Source: Streptomyces sp. NBC_00083
GTDB taxonomy: Bacteria; Actinomycetota; Actinomycetes; Streptomycetales; Streptomycetaceae
Direction of reading: 5' to 3'
DNA: 64,000 nucleotides
Assembly (NCBI RefSeq): GCF_026343295.1
Contig: NZ_JAPELY010000001.1
Location: forward strand, 2,542,001-2,606,000
Below the pieces are notes generated by a model. The model was not told the DNA's origin. It was given only the letters and a program-made list of their open reading frames with translations, and made no database searches. How positions within the stretch are numbered: position 1 is the stretch's first letter; each line of letters begins with the position of its first letter. Below are positions 48,124 through 56,265 of this stretch, in pieces. The translations under genes were made by a program, and so were the position numbers.

Positions 48124-50472
48124 GTGTCCCGTGCCACACCCGCCACCGAGGGCGGTGCTCCCGCCGTCGAGGCCGCGGGCCCCGCCCTGGAACTGCTGGT
48201 CCACGGAGTCGGGGGCACCACCCCGCAGAAGATGCTCGGCGACCCGCGCACCGTGCGCGTCACCGGCGACGACACCGCCGCCGTCTACCGCTGCGCCGAG
48301 GACGCCGACGCCGAGGCCCATCCCGAGCGCTACCGGGGCCGGCCGGTGCCCGAGGCGTACGTCTGGTGCAACCTGACGTCCGGCAACAGCGCCCGCGCCC
48401 TGTGGCTGCTCCTGCTGCCGTTCATGGTGGTCAACCTCGCCCACTGGATGCGGCCGCCCGCCAAGGACCCGCTCTGGGCGATCCGCCTGTACGGGGTGCT
48501 GGTGCGGCTCGTCGCGCTCAGCCTCACCGTGCTGCTCGTGGCGGCGGCCTGCGAGGTCGCGCTCGACCTCGCCGCGTGGCAGTGCGCGGGCACCGCCGGC
48601 TGCTCCCGCTCCTGGTACTGGCTGGGCTTCACCTCCGTGGCCCACCACGGCTGGTGGTCCCGGCCCGGCCGGCGCCTCGCCCTCGCCGCCCTGGTCCCCG
48701 CGGCCCTCATCGCCCTGCTCTGGTACCTCTCCAACCGCACCTGGAGCGCGTACGAGTCCCAGCAGCCGCTGGACACCGAACCCGCCGACGACCCCCGGTC
48801 CCCCCAACCGGCCTTCAGCCGCCCCGGGTTCTGGTACGGCAGGCGCCTGGTGGCCCGGCTGCGCGCCGCGCACACCGCCGCCGGGTTCCTCACCACCGCC
48901 GCCGGCGTGACCGTCGCTGCCGCCCGCCACGACCACGCCGCCGGCGGCGCCCCGGCGGCCCTGGGCCTCCTGTTGGAGTGCGCGCTCGCCGTCGTCGGCC
49001 TCGTCGTGGTGGGGGTGGTGTGCCGCCGCGGGCGCACCGAGTCCCATCGCGACGAGCGGCTCGACCAGGCGCTCATCTCCTGGCTGCCCGCCACCTCGCT
49101 CGCCCTGCTCGTCCTCGCCCTGCTGTACGCGTCGTGGGACCGCGCGGGCTGGGTCTCGGCCGGCACCCTGCCCGGCGACCGCGCCTTCGGCCTCCTCGCC
49201 TTCGCGCAGGGCGTCCTGGTCGTCGCGCTCGCCGCCGTGGCCCAGCTGCTGCGCCGCCGGGCACCGGGCCGGCGCACCGCGCTGCGTGGATTCGGCGGCC
49301 CCGCCGTCGCGATGCTCGCCTGCGCGCTCGGCGGCGTGATGACCGGCGGCGTCGCCCAACGGGTCGCCGACTGGGTGGACCACGGCGCGACCCCCGGCAT
49401 GAGCCGCGCCGCCTACCACGGGCCGCCCCCGCTGCTCACCTGGCAGGCGTCGGTGATCCCCGCCCTGATCGTGGTGCTGCTGCCCGTGGCGCTGTTCTTC
49501 GCCGTACGCACCTGGCGCACCGCACGCGCCGACGCGCCCCGCGTCATCGCCGACTACCCCACCGAGCGGCCCGACACCGCCCGCACCCGCACGATCGCCG
49601 CCGCCCGCGCGACGGCCGGGCTCACCGACCACATCCCGCTCTTCGTCGGCATCCTCGCCGCCGCGTCCCTGGTCCTCGGCGCCGCGGCCCTCGCGGGCGC
49701 CTGGTGGGCCGGTGAAGTCCCGGCCAGAGCGGCCGACACCGCGCCCGACCCGGTCGCCTTCGGCGCCGACGCCGCCCAGTCGCTCGGCTCCTGGTGCACC
49801 GGCGTCGGCTTCCTGCTCTTCGTCACCTGGGGCCGGCGCGCCTACAAGGACGCCGCCGCGCGCCGCACCGTCGGCATCCTGTGGGACGTCGGTACGTTCT
49901 GGCCGCGCGCCGCCCACCCCTTCGCGCCGCCCTGCTACGCCGAGCGGGCCGTGCCCGATCTCGCGTGGCGGATGAACACCTGGACCGAGCGCACCGGAGG
50001 ACGCCTCGTGATCTCCGGCCACTCGCAGGGCAGCGTCCTCGCCGCCGCCGCCGTGTGGCAACTGCCCGCCGCCACCCGGCGCCGGGTGGCCCTGCTCACC
50101 TACGGCTGCCCCGTCGAGCGGCTCTACGGGCGCTGGTTCCCCACCTACTTCGGTCCGGCGCCGCTCGAAGCCCTGCACCGCGAAGTGCACTGCTGGCGCA
50201 ACCTGTGGCGCGCCACCGACCCGATCGGCGGGCCCGTGCGCACCGGCGGCGACGTGGACAAGGGCCCGCTGCTCGACCCCGTCGCCTACGGGCGGACCCG
50301 CGAACACCCGCTGCCCGCACCGATCCTGGGCCACTCCGACTACCAGGCGGATCCGGCCTTCGCCCGCGAACGGGCTCTGCTCCTGGCCGAGTTGGCGTCG
50401 GGCGTTCCCCATCCGCGTACGGATCGGAACCCGCGTACGGATCAGAGCAGTTCGGGAAGGTCCTCAGGGTAG
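48124..50472 (+). CDS. Large membrane protein with lipase-like hydrolase motifs (hypothetical)
   Basis: This 782-residue protein has about ten predicted membrane segments between residues 90 and 570. An alpha/beta-hydrolase signal occurs at both ends: LELLVHGVGGTTPQKMLGDPR at the N-terminus (oxyanion-type HGxGG), and GGRLVISGHSQGSVLAAAAVWQLPAATRRRVALLTYGCP at the C-terminus, with Ser in GHSQGS. This is the arrangement of a membrane-embedded lipase or esterase whose domain is split by the membrane part, a type annotated as integral membrane protein in Streptomyces. The substrate is unknown. GTG at 48124 follows GGAG by 9 nt; the longer reading to 47089 is a shadow. Its end overlaps the reverse gene by 31 bp. 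Confidence 0.78.
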   Translation: MSRATPATEGGAPAVEAAGPALELLVHGVGGTTPQKMLGDPRTVRVTGDDTAAVYRCAEDADAEAHPERYRGRPVPEAYVWCNLTSGNSARALWLLLLPFMVVNLAHWMRPPAKDPLWAIRLYGVLVRLVALSLTVLLVAAACEVALDLAAWQCAGTAGCSRSWYWLGFTSVAHHGWWSRPGRRLALAALVPAALIALLWYLSNRTWSAYESQQPLDTEPADDPRSPQPAFSRPGFWYGRRLVARLRAAHTAAGFLTTAAGVTVAAARHDHAAGGAPAALGLLLECALAVVGLVVVGVVCRRGRTESHRDERLDQALISWLPATSLALLVLALLYASWDRAGWVSAGTLPGDRAFGLLAFAQGVLVVALAAVAQLLRRRAPGRRTALRGFGGPAVAMLACALGGVMTGGVAQRVADWVDHGATPGMSRAAYHGPPPLLTWQASVIPALIVVLLPVALFFAVRTWRTARADAPRVIADYPTERPDTARTRTIAAARATAGLTDHIPLFVGILAAASLVLGAAALAGAWWAGEVPARAADTAPDPVAFGADAAQSLGSWCTGVGFLLFVTWGRRAYKDAAARRTVGILWDVGTFWPRAAHPFAPPCYAERAVPDLAWRMNTWTERTGGRLVISGHSQGSVLAAAAVWQLPAATRRRVALLTYGCPVERLYGRWFPTYFGPAPLEALHREVHCWRNLWRATDPIGGPVRTGGDVDKGPLLDPVAYGRTREHPLPAPILGHSDYQADPAFARERALLLAELASGVPHPRTDRNPRTDQSSSGRSSG

Positions 50473-52847
50473 AGCAGGGTCAGATCGTCGGTGCTGGCGT
50501 CGGGCAGCTGGGCGACCCGGCCCGCATGCCGCTCCACCATCGACTCGAACGTCTGGCGCGCGGTACGCCCGTTGCCGAACGCGGCGCCCCGGGGCAGCGC
50601 CGTGAAGTACTTCAGAAGACTCTCCGCGGTTCCCGTGCCGAGCCGGTACTCGTGCTCGTCGGCCTGCTGCTCCACGATGCGCAGCAACTCGTCCGCGGAG
50701 TAGTCGGAGAACCTGATGGTCCGTGAGAAACGTGATGCGACACCGGGGTTGACGCTCAGGAACCGCTCCATCTCCGCCGTGTACCCGGCGACGATGACGA
50801 CCACCGCGTCACGGTGGTCCTCCATCAGCTTCACCAGCGTGTCGATGGCCTCCCGGCCGAAGTCGCGGCCGGAGTCCTCGGGGGAGAGGGCGTACGCCTC
50901 GTCGATGAACAGCACCCCGCCGCGCGCCCGGTCGAAGGCTTCCTGGGTGCGGATCGCGGTGGATCCGATGTGCTCGCCCACCAGGTCCACTCGGGACACC
51001 TCGACGAGATGGCCGCGCTCCAGGACGCCGAGGGAGGCCAGGATCTCGCCGTACAGGCGCGCCACCGTGGTCTTTCCGGTGCCGGGGGAGCCGGTGAAGA
51101 CCAGGTGGCGGCGGGCCGACGCCGCCTTCAGCCCGGCCTGCTGCCGTCTGCGCCCGACCTCGATCATGTCGGTGAGCGCCCGCACCTCGCGCTTGACGCT
51201 CTCCAGGCCGACCAGCGTGTCCAGTTCACCGAGCACCGCGCCCGGTGCGCGGGCGGGCTCGGCGGGCGGCTCGGCCACCGCCGGCTCCACGGGGCGCCGG
51301 CCGGGGACGGCGGAGAGCAGCCCCATCGTCTGGGTCGCGCTCTGCACGGCCGGCGGTTCGGCGCCGGCGCCGGACTTCGCGCCGCTCTCGTCGCTGGTGC
51401 AGTCCTCGACGACCGCGCCGTCCTCGGAGAACTCGTAGCCCCGGCGGGCACACCGCTCGGTGCGGCAGCGCGTCAGCGTCGTACGGCAGCCGTCGATGAC
51501 GTGGAAGCCGAACCCGCCGCTGCCGGTGACGCGGCAGCCGTGGAAGGTGCCCCGGCCCTGCGCCGACACGTAGAACCCGGCCTCGGCGGGCGAGGTGACC
51601 GTGACGCGCTCGATCCGGGGGTCGGCGCCCTTGGTGACGATGACGCCGGTCTGCGCGCCGTCGATGGTGCAGCCCGCCAGGGTGCCGCCGCTGCCGTGGT
51701 CACGGAACCAGGCGCCCGTGGAGGCCTGGCTGATGCGGCAGTCGTCGAGCTGCGCGGTCGCCCCGTCGCTCACCGACACCGCCGTGTTGCGGACCTGGGT
51801 GAGGTCGCTGTCGACGACGTCGGCGCGCGAACCCCGGTCGAGCACGAAGATCGCGTCCGGTACGTCGTGGACGCGGCATCCGTCGAGGACCGCGGCGGCG
51901 CCGTCGCTGACCCACACCGCCGGGTAGTCACCCGTACTGTCGTGGATCTCGCACTGGTTGGCGTCGACCCGGGTGCCCGGATCCCACACGGAGAGGCCGT
52001 TGCGGCCGAAGCGGCGGACCTTGGTCCGGGTCAGGGTGAGCACCGAACGCGACCGCAGGTCGACCGCGTTCTCCGGGATGTCGTGGATGTCGCAGTCGGC
52101 GAGCGTGAGGACCGCGTCGGTGTCCAGGGTGATGCCGTCGGCGGAGGTGCGGTGCACCGTGCAGTCGGTGAGGTGGGCCGTGGCGCGCGACGCGATCTGC
52201 ACGCCGGCGCCCTTGATCTCGTACACCTCGCAGCCGAGCGCCTCGAGGCCGGCGCCCTCGCCGCTCACGGAGAGCCCGGCGCCGCTGGAATGGTGCACCC
52301 GGCACCGCTCGAGACGCGGATGGCCGCCGCCGTGCACCGACACTCCGGACTGCCCGGCCGCCACGACCTCGCACTCCTCGAACAGGCCGCCCGCGCCGTC
52401 GAACACGCCGATGCCCACGCCGCCGGGGTTGTCCACGGTGCAGCGCCGCACCGTGGGCCGGGCGCCGCCGCGCACCTCGATGCCGACGGCCGAGCGCGTC
52501 ACGACCCGCAGGTCGACGAGCTCGGGCGCGCCGTCCTCCACGAGGAGCGCGGGCGCCGCCGCGTCCTGGCCCTCCAGGTACAGGTCCCGCACGGTCGCGG
52601 AGGCCCGCACGGTCAGCGCCACGCCGTCGGCCGGCGCGATCCGGACCGAGCCGACTGCGCCCTCGGGGCCGCGCAGCGTGACGGAGCGCTGCAGCACCAG
52701 GTTCTCCCGGTAGGTGCCGGGGGCGATGGTCAGGACGTCGCCGTCGCCCGCGGCTTCGAGGGCCGCGGCCAGAGAGGCGTACTCACCCGTGCGGCGGCGC
52801 CACCTCGACGTGCCCGTGTGCGTCACCTGGACCGTGCCCTGAGCCAT
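50442..52847 (-). CDS. Right-handed beta-helix protein with C-terminal CbxX/SpoVK-type AAA+ domain
   Basis: This 801-residue protein has two distinct parts. Residues about 20-500 form a right-handed parallel beta-helix of many 20-25-residue coils (for example VRRCTVDNPGGVGIGVFDGAGGLFEECEV). The first coil begins YASLAAALEAAGDGDVLTIAPGTYREN, as in pectate-lyase/NosD-like proteins. After a Pro/Ala linker, residues about 545-801 are an AAA+ ATPase of the CbxX/CfqX/SpoVK group, related to EccA: Walker A GSPGTGKTTVA, Walker B VLFIDEAYAL, sensor DAVVVIVAGYTAEM and the arginine finger region VASRFSRTI. The ATP-driven remodeller may act on a partner bound by the helix. The start at 52847 gives MAQGTVQV. 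Function is unknown. Confidence 0.85.
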   Translation of the reverse strand: MAQGTVQVTHTGTSRWRRRTGEYASLAAALEAAGDGDVLTIAPGTYRENLVLQRSVTLRGPEGAVGSVRIAPADGVALTVRASATVRDLYLEGQDAAAPALLVEDGAPELVDLRVVTRSAVGIEVRGGARPTVRRCTVDNPGGVGIGVFDGAGGLFEECEVVAAGQSGVSVHGGGHPRLERCRVHHSSGAGLSVSGEGAGLEALGCEVYEIKGAGVQIASRATAHLTDCTVHRTSADGITLDTDAVLTLADCDIHDIPENAVDLRSRSVLTLTRTKVRRFGRNGLSVWDPGTRVDANQCEIHDSTGDYPAVWVSDGAAAVLDGCRVHDVPDAIFVLDRGSRADVVDSDLTQVRNTAVSVSDGATAQLDDCRISQASTGAWFRDHGSGGTLAGCTIDGAQTGVIVTKGADPRIERVTVTSPAEAGFYVSAQGRGTFHGCRVTGSGGFGFHVIDGCRTTLTRCRTERCARRGYEFSEDGAVVEDCTSDESGAKSGAGAEPPAVQSATQTMGLLSAVPGRRPVEPAVAEPPAEPARAPGAVLGELDTLVGLESVKREVRALTDMIEVGRRRQQAGLKAASARRHLVFTGSPGTGKTTVARLYGEILASLGVLERGHLVEVSRVDLVGEHIGSTAIRTQEAFDRARGGVLFIDEAYALSPEDSGRDFGREAIDTLVKLMEDHRDAVVVIVAGYTAEMERFLSVNPGVASRFSRTIRFSDYSADELLRIVEQQADEHEYRLGTGTAESLLKYFTALPRGAAFGNGRTARQTFESMVERHAGRVAQLPDASTDDLTLLYPEDLPELL

Positions 52848-52959
52848 GGTGCTGTCGTGCCCCCACCTCGTGCGTACGCCCTCGCACACACCTCGACCTG
52901 ACCTGGAATGCGCGACTGATGGTCCACCGTAGCGCGCGCGGAGCCGGTGAGTTGACCGG

Positions 52960-53625
52960 TCAGCTGCCCGCGCCCGTACGGCCCCAGTCCGGACCGTATC
53001 GGGCCCATGCCCGGTCCAGTCGCTCGTACCGCCGGCGTATCAGCCGCCATACGATCAGCCGCCGGACCGCCTCGATGAGGGCGGCGCTCGCCGCGGCCGC
53101 GCAGATCCCCGCGAACACGGCGTGCGTCCGCGCCGCGGAGGGGCCCATCGGCCGGGGCACCGGGCGCCCGTGGTCATCGGTCCACAGAGGGAACGTGGAG
53201 CCGGGGCCGGGCGCTTGCTCCGGTGATGCGAGGGTGCCGCTGTGCCGACTTCCGTCGTACGCCGTCCAGTTGGCGACGACCCGGCCGCGGGAGACGCGGG
53301 CTATCGTGCCGTCCGGCTCGGCGAGCGGCGCCCGCCGCCCCGCCGGGTGCACCACGACGGCCGCCGTGACGTGCCGGTGCCTGAGCTGCTCGGCGACGGC
53401 CCGGCGCAGACTCGTGTCGGTGAGCGAACCGCAGAGGATTCCGACGGCGGGCGCGGCGAACACCATGAGCGCCAGCGCGGCCAGCGCCAGCCAGGCCTCC
53501 ACGGCGTCGGTACGCCGGCGCAGCGGACTGCGCCGCCAGCGCCACACCCCGACCACGGCTCGCACGGGCCACCCGCCCCCTTCCGGCTTTCTCCGCTCGT
53601 CCCGTTCAACGCTGCTGCTACCCAC
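52960..53625 (-). CDS. Rv1733c family membrane protein
   Basis: This 221-residue protein has two membrane helices (WLALAALALMVFAAPAVGILCG and AVFAGICAAAASAALIEAVRRL) flanking an external domain (HVTAAVVVHPAGRRAPLAEPDGTIARVSRGRVVANWTAYDGSRHSGTLASPEQAPGPGSTFPLWTDDHGRPV). The arrangement matches the actinobacterial Rv1733c-like family, function unknown. The GTG at 53625 follows a sensible upstream gap. It is leftward, between the beta-helix/AAA gene and the MOSC gene, with its own spacing on each side. Confidence 0.82.
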   Translation of the reverse strand: MGSSSVERDERRKPEGGGWPVRAVVGVWRWRRSPLRRRTDAVEAWLALAALALMVFAAPAVGILCGSLTDTSLRRAVAEQLRHRHVTAAVVVHPAGRRAPLAEPDGTIARVSRGRVVANWTAYDGSRHSGTLASPEQAPGPGSTFPLWTDDHGRPVPRPMGPSAARTHAVFAGICAAAASAALIEAVRRLIVWRLIRRRYERLDRAWARYGPDWGRTGAGS

Positions 53626-53683
53626 AGGAGTTCCCGCGTGGCGCAGAGCTATGCGGACGGGCCGGGCGGGCCGGCCGAGCGGT

Positions 53684-54523
53684 CTAGGCGAGGACCTTCA
53701 TCGGGTCGCCGACGTGGATCGTGCCGGTGTTCTCGGGCAGCACCAGGACGCCGAAGGCGAGTGCGCCGCCGATGCGGCGGTGCCGGGCCAGGCTGCGCAG
53801 CGGTTCCTTGCCGCGTTCCGCGGTGGCCTGGTCGGTGGTGGTGATGACGCAGCGGCCGCAGGGCTTCGCCAGCCGGAAGACGACCTCGCCGATGGCGATC
53901 CGCGACCAGGAGTCCTCGGCCCACGGCTCGGTGTGGCCGAGCACCACATTGGGCCGGAACCGGTTCATCGGCAGCGGCCCCTCGGCGGCGTGATCGCCCT
54001 GAGCGATCAGCGCGTTGAGGGCGTCGAGGGAGGAACGCGTGGCGATCTGGAGCGGAAAACCGTCGGCGAAACTCACCGTCTCGCCCTGCGGCGCGTACCG
54101 CGCGTCGATGGCCCGGCGGTGCGCCGGGTCGTCGAGATGCATCAGCCGTACCGCGGTGCCCAGATAGGAGCTGAACCACTGGTGCGCCTCGCCGTCGGCG
54201 GCCACCGCCTCGAACTTGCCGCCGAAGAGCGACACGGTCTCGGCTTCCGCCGTCCGCGGTGGCTCCACGACCAGGTCGTCGTGGCCCGGCGCGGACAGCC
54301 GCACACTCCCGCCCGGCAGTGTGGCGGCACTGCTCAGGGCCAGGGCGGGCCGCTCCCGTTGGGTGACGGCGACGCCCTGGGTGTCCACCAGCATCCAGCG
54401 GCGGTCCCCGGCGAGCCCCCATGGCTCGACCGCCGCTTGCGCCCTGTCGTATCCCCCGACCGACTTGACGGGATGGATGTGGATCCCATCCACAACCGCG
54501 TTGTGCCCCTGGTTCATGGACAC
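53684..54523 (-). CDS. MOSC domain-containing protein (mARC-like)
   Basis: This 279-residue protein has the MOSC N-terminal beta-barrel (VVDGIHIHPVKSVGGYDRAQAAVEPWGLAGDRRWMLVDTQGVAVTQRERPALAL) and a MOSC domain with RFRPNVVLGHTEPWAEDSWSRIAIGEVVFRLAKPCGRCVITTTDQ. The Cys in PCGRC is the molybdenum-ligand Cys of the mARC/YcbX group. It should be a molybdenum-cofactor oxidoreductase that reduces N-hydroxylated or sulfoxide substrates, needing a redox partner. The first GTG and an internal ATG (residue 3) are both possible starts. Confidence 0.86.
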   Translation of the reverse strand: MSMNQGHNAVVDGIHIHPVKSVGGYDRAQAAVEPWGLAGDRRWMLVDTQGVAVTQRERPALALSSAATLPGGSVRLSAPGHDDLVVEPPRTAEAETVSLFGGKFEAVAADGEAHQWFSSYLGTAVRLMHLDDPAHRRAIDARYAPQGETVSFADGFPLQIATRSSLDALNALIAQGDHAAEGPLPMNRFRPNVVLGHTEPWAEDSWSRIAIGEVVFRLAKPCGRCVITTTDQATAERGKEPLRSLARHRRIGGALAFGVLVLPENTGTIHVGDPMKVLA

Positions 54524-54574
54524 ATAGTGCCAGCCACTTCGGACATCCGTCCGGGTGGCTGGATCCGGGTTCGG

Positions 54575-55033
54575 TCAGTACCCGGTGCCCTGGTAGGGGC
54601 GGTTGTACGGATCCTCGTACGGAGCCGGTGCGGGCCGGGGTGCGGCGGGCCGCATGGCCTCGTACCCGGTGCCCTGCACAGGGCGCTGCGGCATGCCCTG
54701 CTGCCCCTGGTAACCGCGCGGGGCCGAGGGCTGCTGGGGGATGTACGGGGCGGCGGCGTGCTGCAGCGGTACGGGCTGCTGCATCTGCTGCTGGTACCCG
54801 TACGACGAGGCGTAGGAGGGGCTCTGCTGCGAGGGGGCGGCCGGCAGCGCGGGCAGCGCCGACGGAAGCGCCGGCAGGTAGTTGCTGCTGCCGGTGTCGT
54901 AGAGGGAAGGGACTCGGATCGGGGCGATCTGAGGTGTGCCCCTTTCTGCGACGAGGGAGTCGTAGATGGGGGTGTCCGGGAAGAACGGCGCGGAGTAGTA
55001 ACCGCCGCCATAGGTGGAGCGGGGGGAGGTCAT
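54575..55033 (-). CDS. DUF6643 family protein (Pro/Gln-rich)
   Basis: This 152-residue protein begins MTSPRSTYGGGYYSAPFFPDTPIYDSLVAERGTPQIAPIRVPSLYD, the conserved N-terminus of the Streptomyces DUF6643 family. The rest is low-complexity, rich in Pro, Gln, Ala and Tyr (SYGYQQQMQQPVPLQHAAAPYIPQQPSAPRGYQGQQGMPQRP), and likely disordered. The function is unknown; family genes are often near cell-surface or developmental genes. The start at 55033 is the first ATG that gives this N-terminus. A hairpin at 55233-55274 lies upstream, after the neighbouring gene. Confidence 0.8.
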   Translation of the reverse strand: MTSPRSTYGGGYYSAPFFPDTPIYDSLVAERGTPQIAPIRVPSLYDTGSSNYLPALPSALPALPAAPSQQSPSYASSYGYQQQMQQPVPLQHAAAPYIPQQPSAPRGYQGQQGMPQRPVQGTGYEAMRPAAPRPAPAPYEDPYNRPYQGTGY

Positions 55034-55232
55034 GGCACATAAGTTAAGCCCACGATGTGGCCGTTGGGGAGCCCCAATCTCCTGGTCATCCGTTTTACGT
55101 CGTTTTAAACGGCTTGACCTGCCGAAACATCGGGCACCCACCCTGCGTCCACGGCTCCGTCACGGCGCGAGGTGTGGCGCGCACATACGTCGCCCGAAGG
55201 GCGTGTGTGGGTGAGGTGAAGGGCCGGAACGC

Positions 55233-55274
55233 ACGTCGCCAACTCCCGTGCGGCACACAGGAGTTGGCGATCGT
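55233..55274 (-). terminator. 11-bp hairpin with bulge
   Basis: TCGCCAACTCC (55236-55246) and GGAGTTGGCGA (55260-55270) pair perfectly around a 13-nt loop. Allowing one bulge, ACG (55233-55235) and CGT (55272-55274) add three pairs. On the minus strand it follows the stop of the PH-like gene (55331) by 57 nt, consistent with a terminator. Confidence 0.6.
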
Positions 55275-55330
55275 CGATGCGGGGGGTGGAGGGCGGCCGC
55301 GTCCGGCACGGCTCAGGCGGGGGCGGTGGG

Positions 55331-55918
55331 TCAGTTCTCGAAGTACGCGTCGAGCACTGCTTCGAGCTGTTCGCTCCACCGGGCGAGCTCGGCCCGGTCG
55401 GCGGCCTGGACATCGTGCGAGAACCGCCGGGGTGCGGCCGTGTACACGGCGATCTCGAACCGCCGCGACCAGCGTGGCGTGCTGTACTCGACCGCGCTGA
55501 CCTCGTCCCAGCGGAAGTCGGCCTCCTCCTCGTGCAGGCGCAGCCGGATCCCCCGGTGGTCGGCGACGATCGAGCCCACCCGGTCGGATATCTCGTACGC
55601 GGGCCGGTCGCCCGCGTCGTCCGTCCCGTTGGCCTCGTGGGCCTCGGCCGTGTCGCCGGCTTCACCGCGCGCGTCCCCGTCCGCCTCGGCCTCATCGCCG
55701 CCGCCGGCTCCGCCGTCCGCCTCCGGTTCGGCGGCCGTCGGGTCCGCAGCGTCCGCCGCGTCCGCACCCGCTTCCGCCGTGGCGTCCGCTGCGCGGGCCG
55801 CGTCGGGCAACACCTCCTCGGGCGCGGTGGCGCGAGGCGGTACGAGGCCGGGGACGTACGAGGGGTCCGTCGCCGCACCGGTCAGGGGCAAGTACTGGTG
55901 TTCTGATCGTTGCTCCAC
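55331..55918 (-). CDS. Hypothetical protein with C-terminal PH-like segment
   Basis: This 195-residue protein has an Ala/Asp/Glu-rich, probably disordered N-terminal half (residues 25-105). The C-terminal segment SDRVGSIVADHRGIRLRLHEEEADFRWDEVSAVEYSTPRWSRRFEIAVYTAAPRRFSHDVQAADRAELARWSEQLEAVLDAYF looks like a small PH-like fold. No family name can be given. GTG at 55918 lies 7 nt after CATACT on its strand, so it is probably leaderless. It is divergent from the gene at 56266. Confidence 0.7.
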   Translation of the reverse strand: MEQRSEHQYLPLTGAATDPSYVPGLVPPRATAPEEVLPDAARAADATAEAGADAADAADPTAAEPEADGGAGGGDEAEADGDARGEAGDTAEAHEANGTDDAGDRPAYEISDRVGSIVADHRGIRLRLHEEEADFRWDEVSAVEYSTPRWSRRFEIAVYTAAPRRFSHDVQAADRAELARWSEQLEAVLDAYFEN

Positions 55919-56265
55919 GGGCGGAAGTATGGCCGAGGAACCTGTGGAGCTGTGAACCCGCCGGCCCCGCCGCCGCGGTGGGGCGCACGATCCGGACACC
56001 ACGTCGTCCGTCTGGCCCAAGCCCCGTACCCGTGTGAGGCGCCCGGCGCGGCCGCCCTCCGGCGCCCGCATGCCGTGCCGGGACTCGGCCGGGCCCTTCC
56101 CTGGCCGGGTGGTGGGGGCCTCCCCGTCACCCGGCCAGGGAACCCCGCCCGATCGCGCACCTAGCCCTTTTGGGCTGATATAGGGCTGTATGTGCGTATC
56201 CCATGACGCACCGTGACAGCCGGAAAGCTGGCGTCGCGTCGAGGCACAACGAAGGAAGCCGAGTG
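55919..56265. promoter_or_regulatory. Divergent intergenic region with 21-bp hairpin
   Basis: This 347-bp gap between divergent genes has no credible gene. At 56097-56142 a large hairpin is present: TTCCCTGGCCGGGTG (56097-56111) pairs perfectly with CACCCGGCCAGGGAA (56128-56142), and two G-T pairs plus four G-C pairs extend the stem to 21 bp. To its right AGCCC-TTTT-GGGCT (about 56163-56176) and GATATAGGGCTGTATG form a promoter-like AT-richer part for the rightward gene. The hairpin could end a small RNA; no such RNA is proven. Confidence 0.55.
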
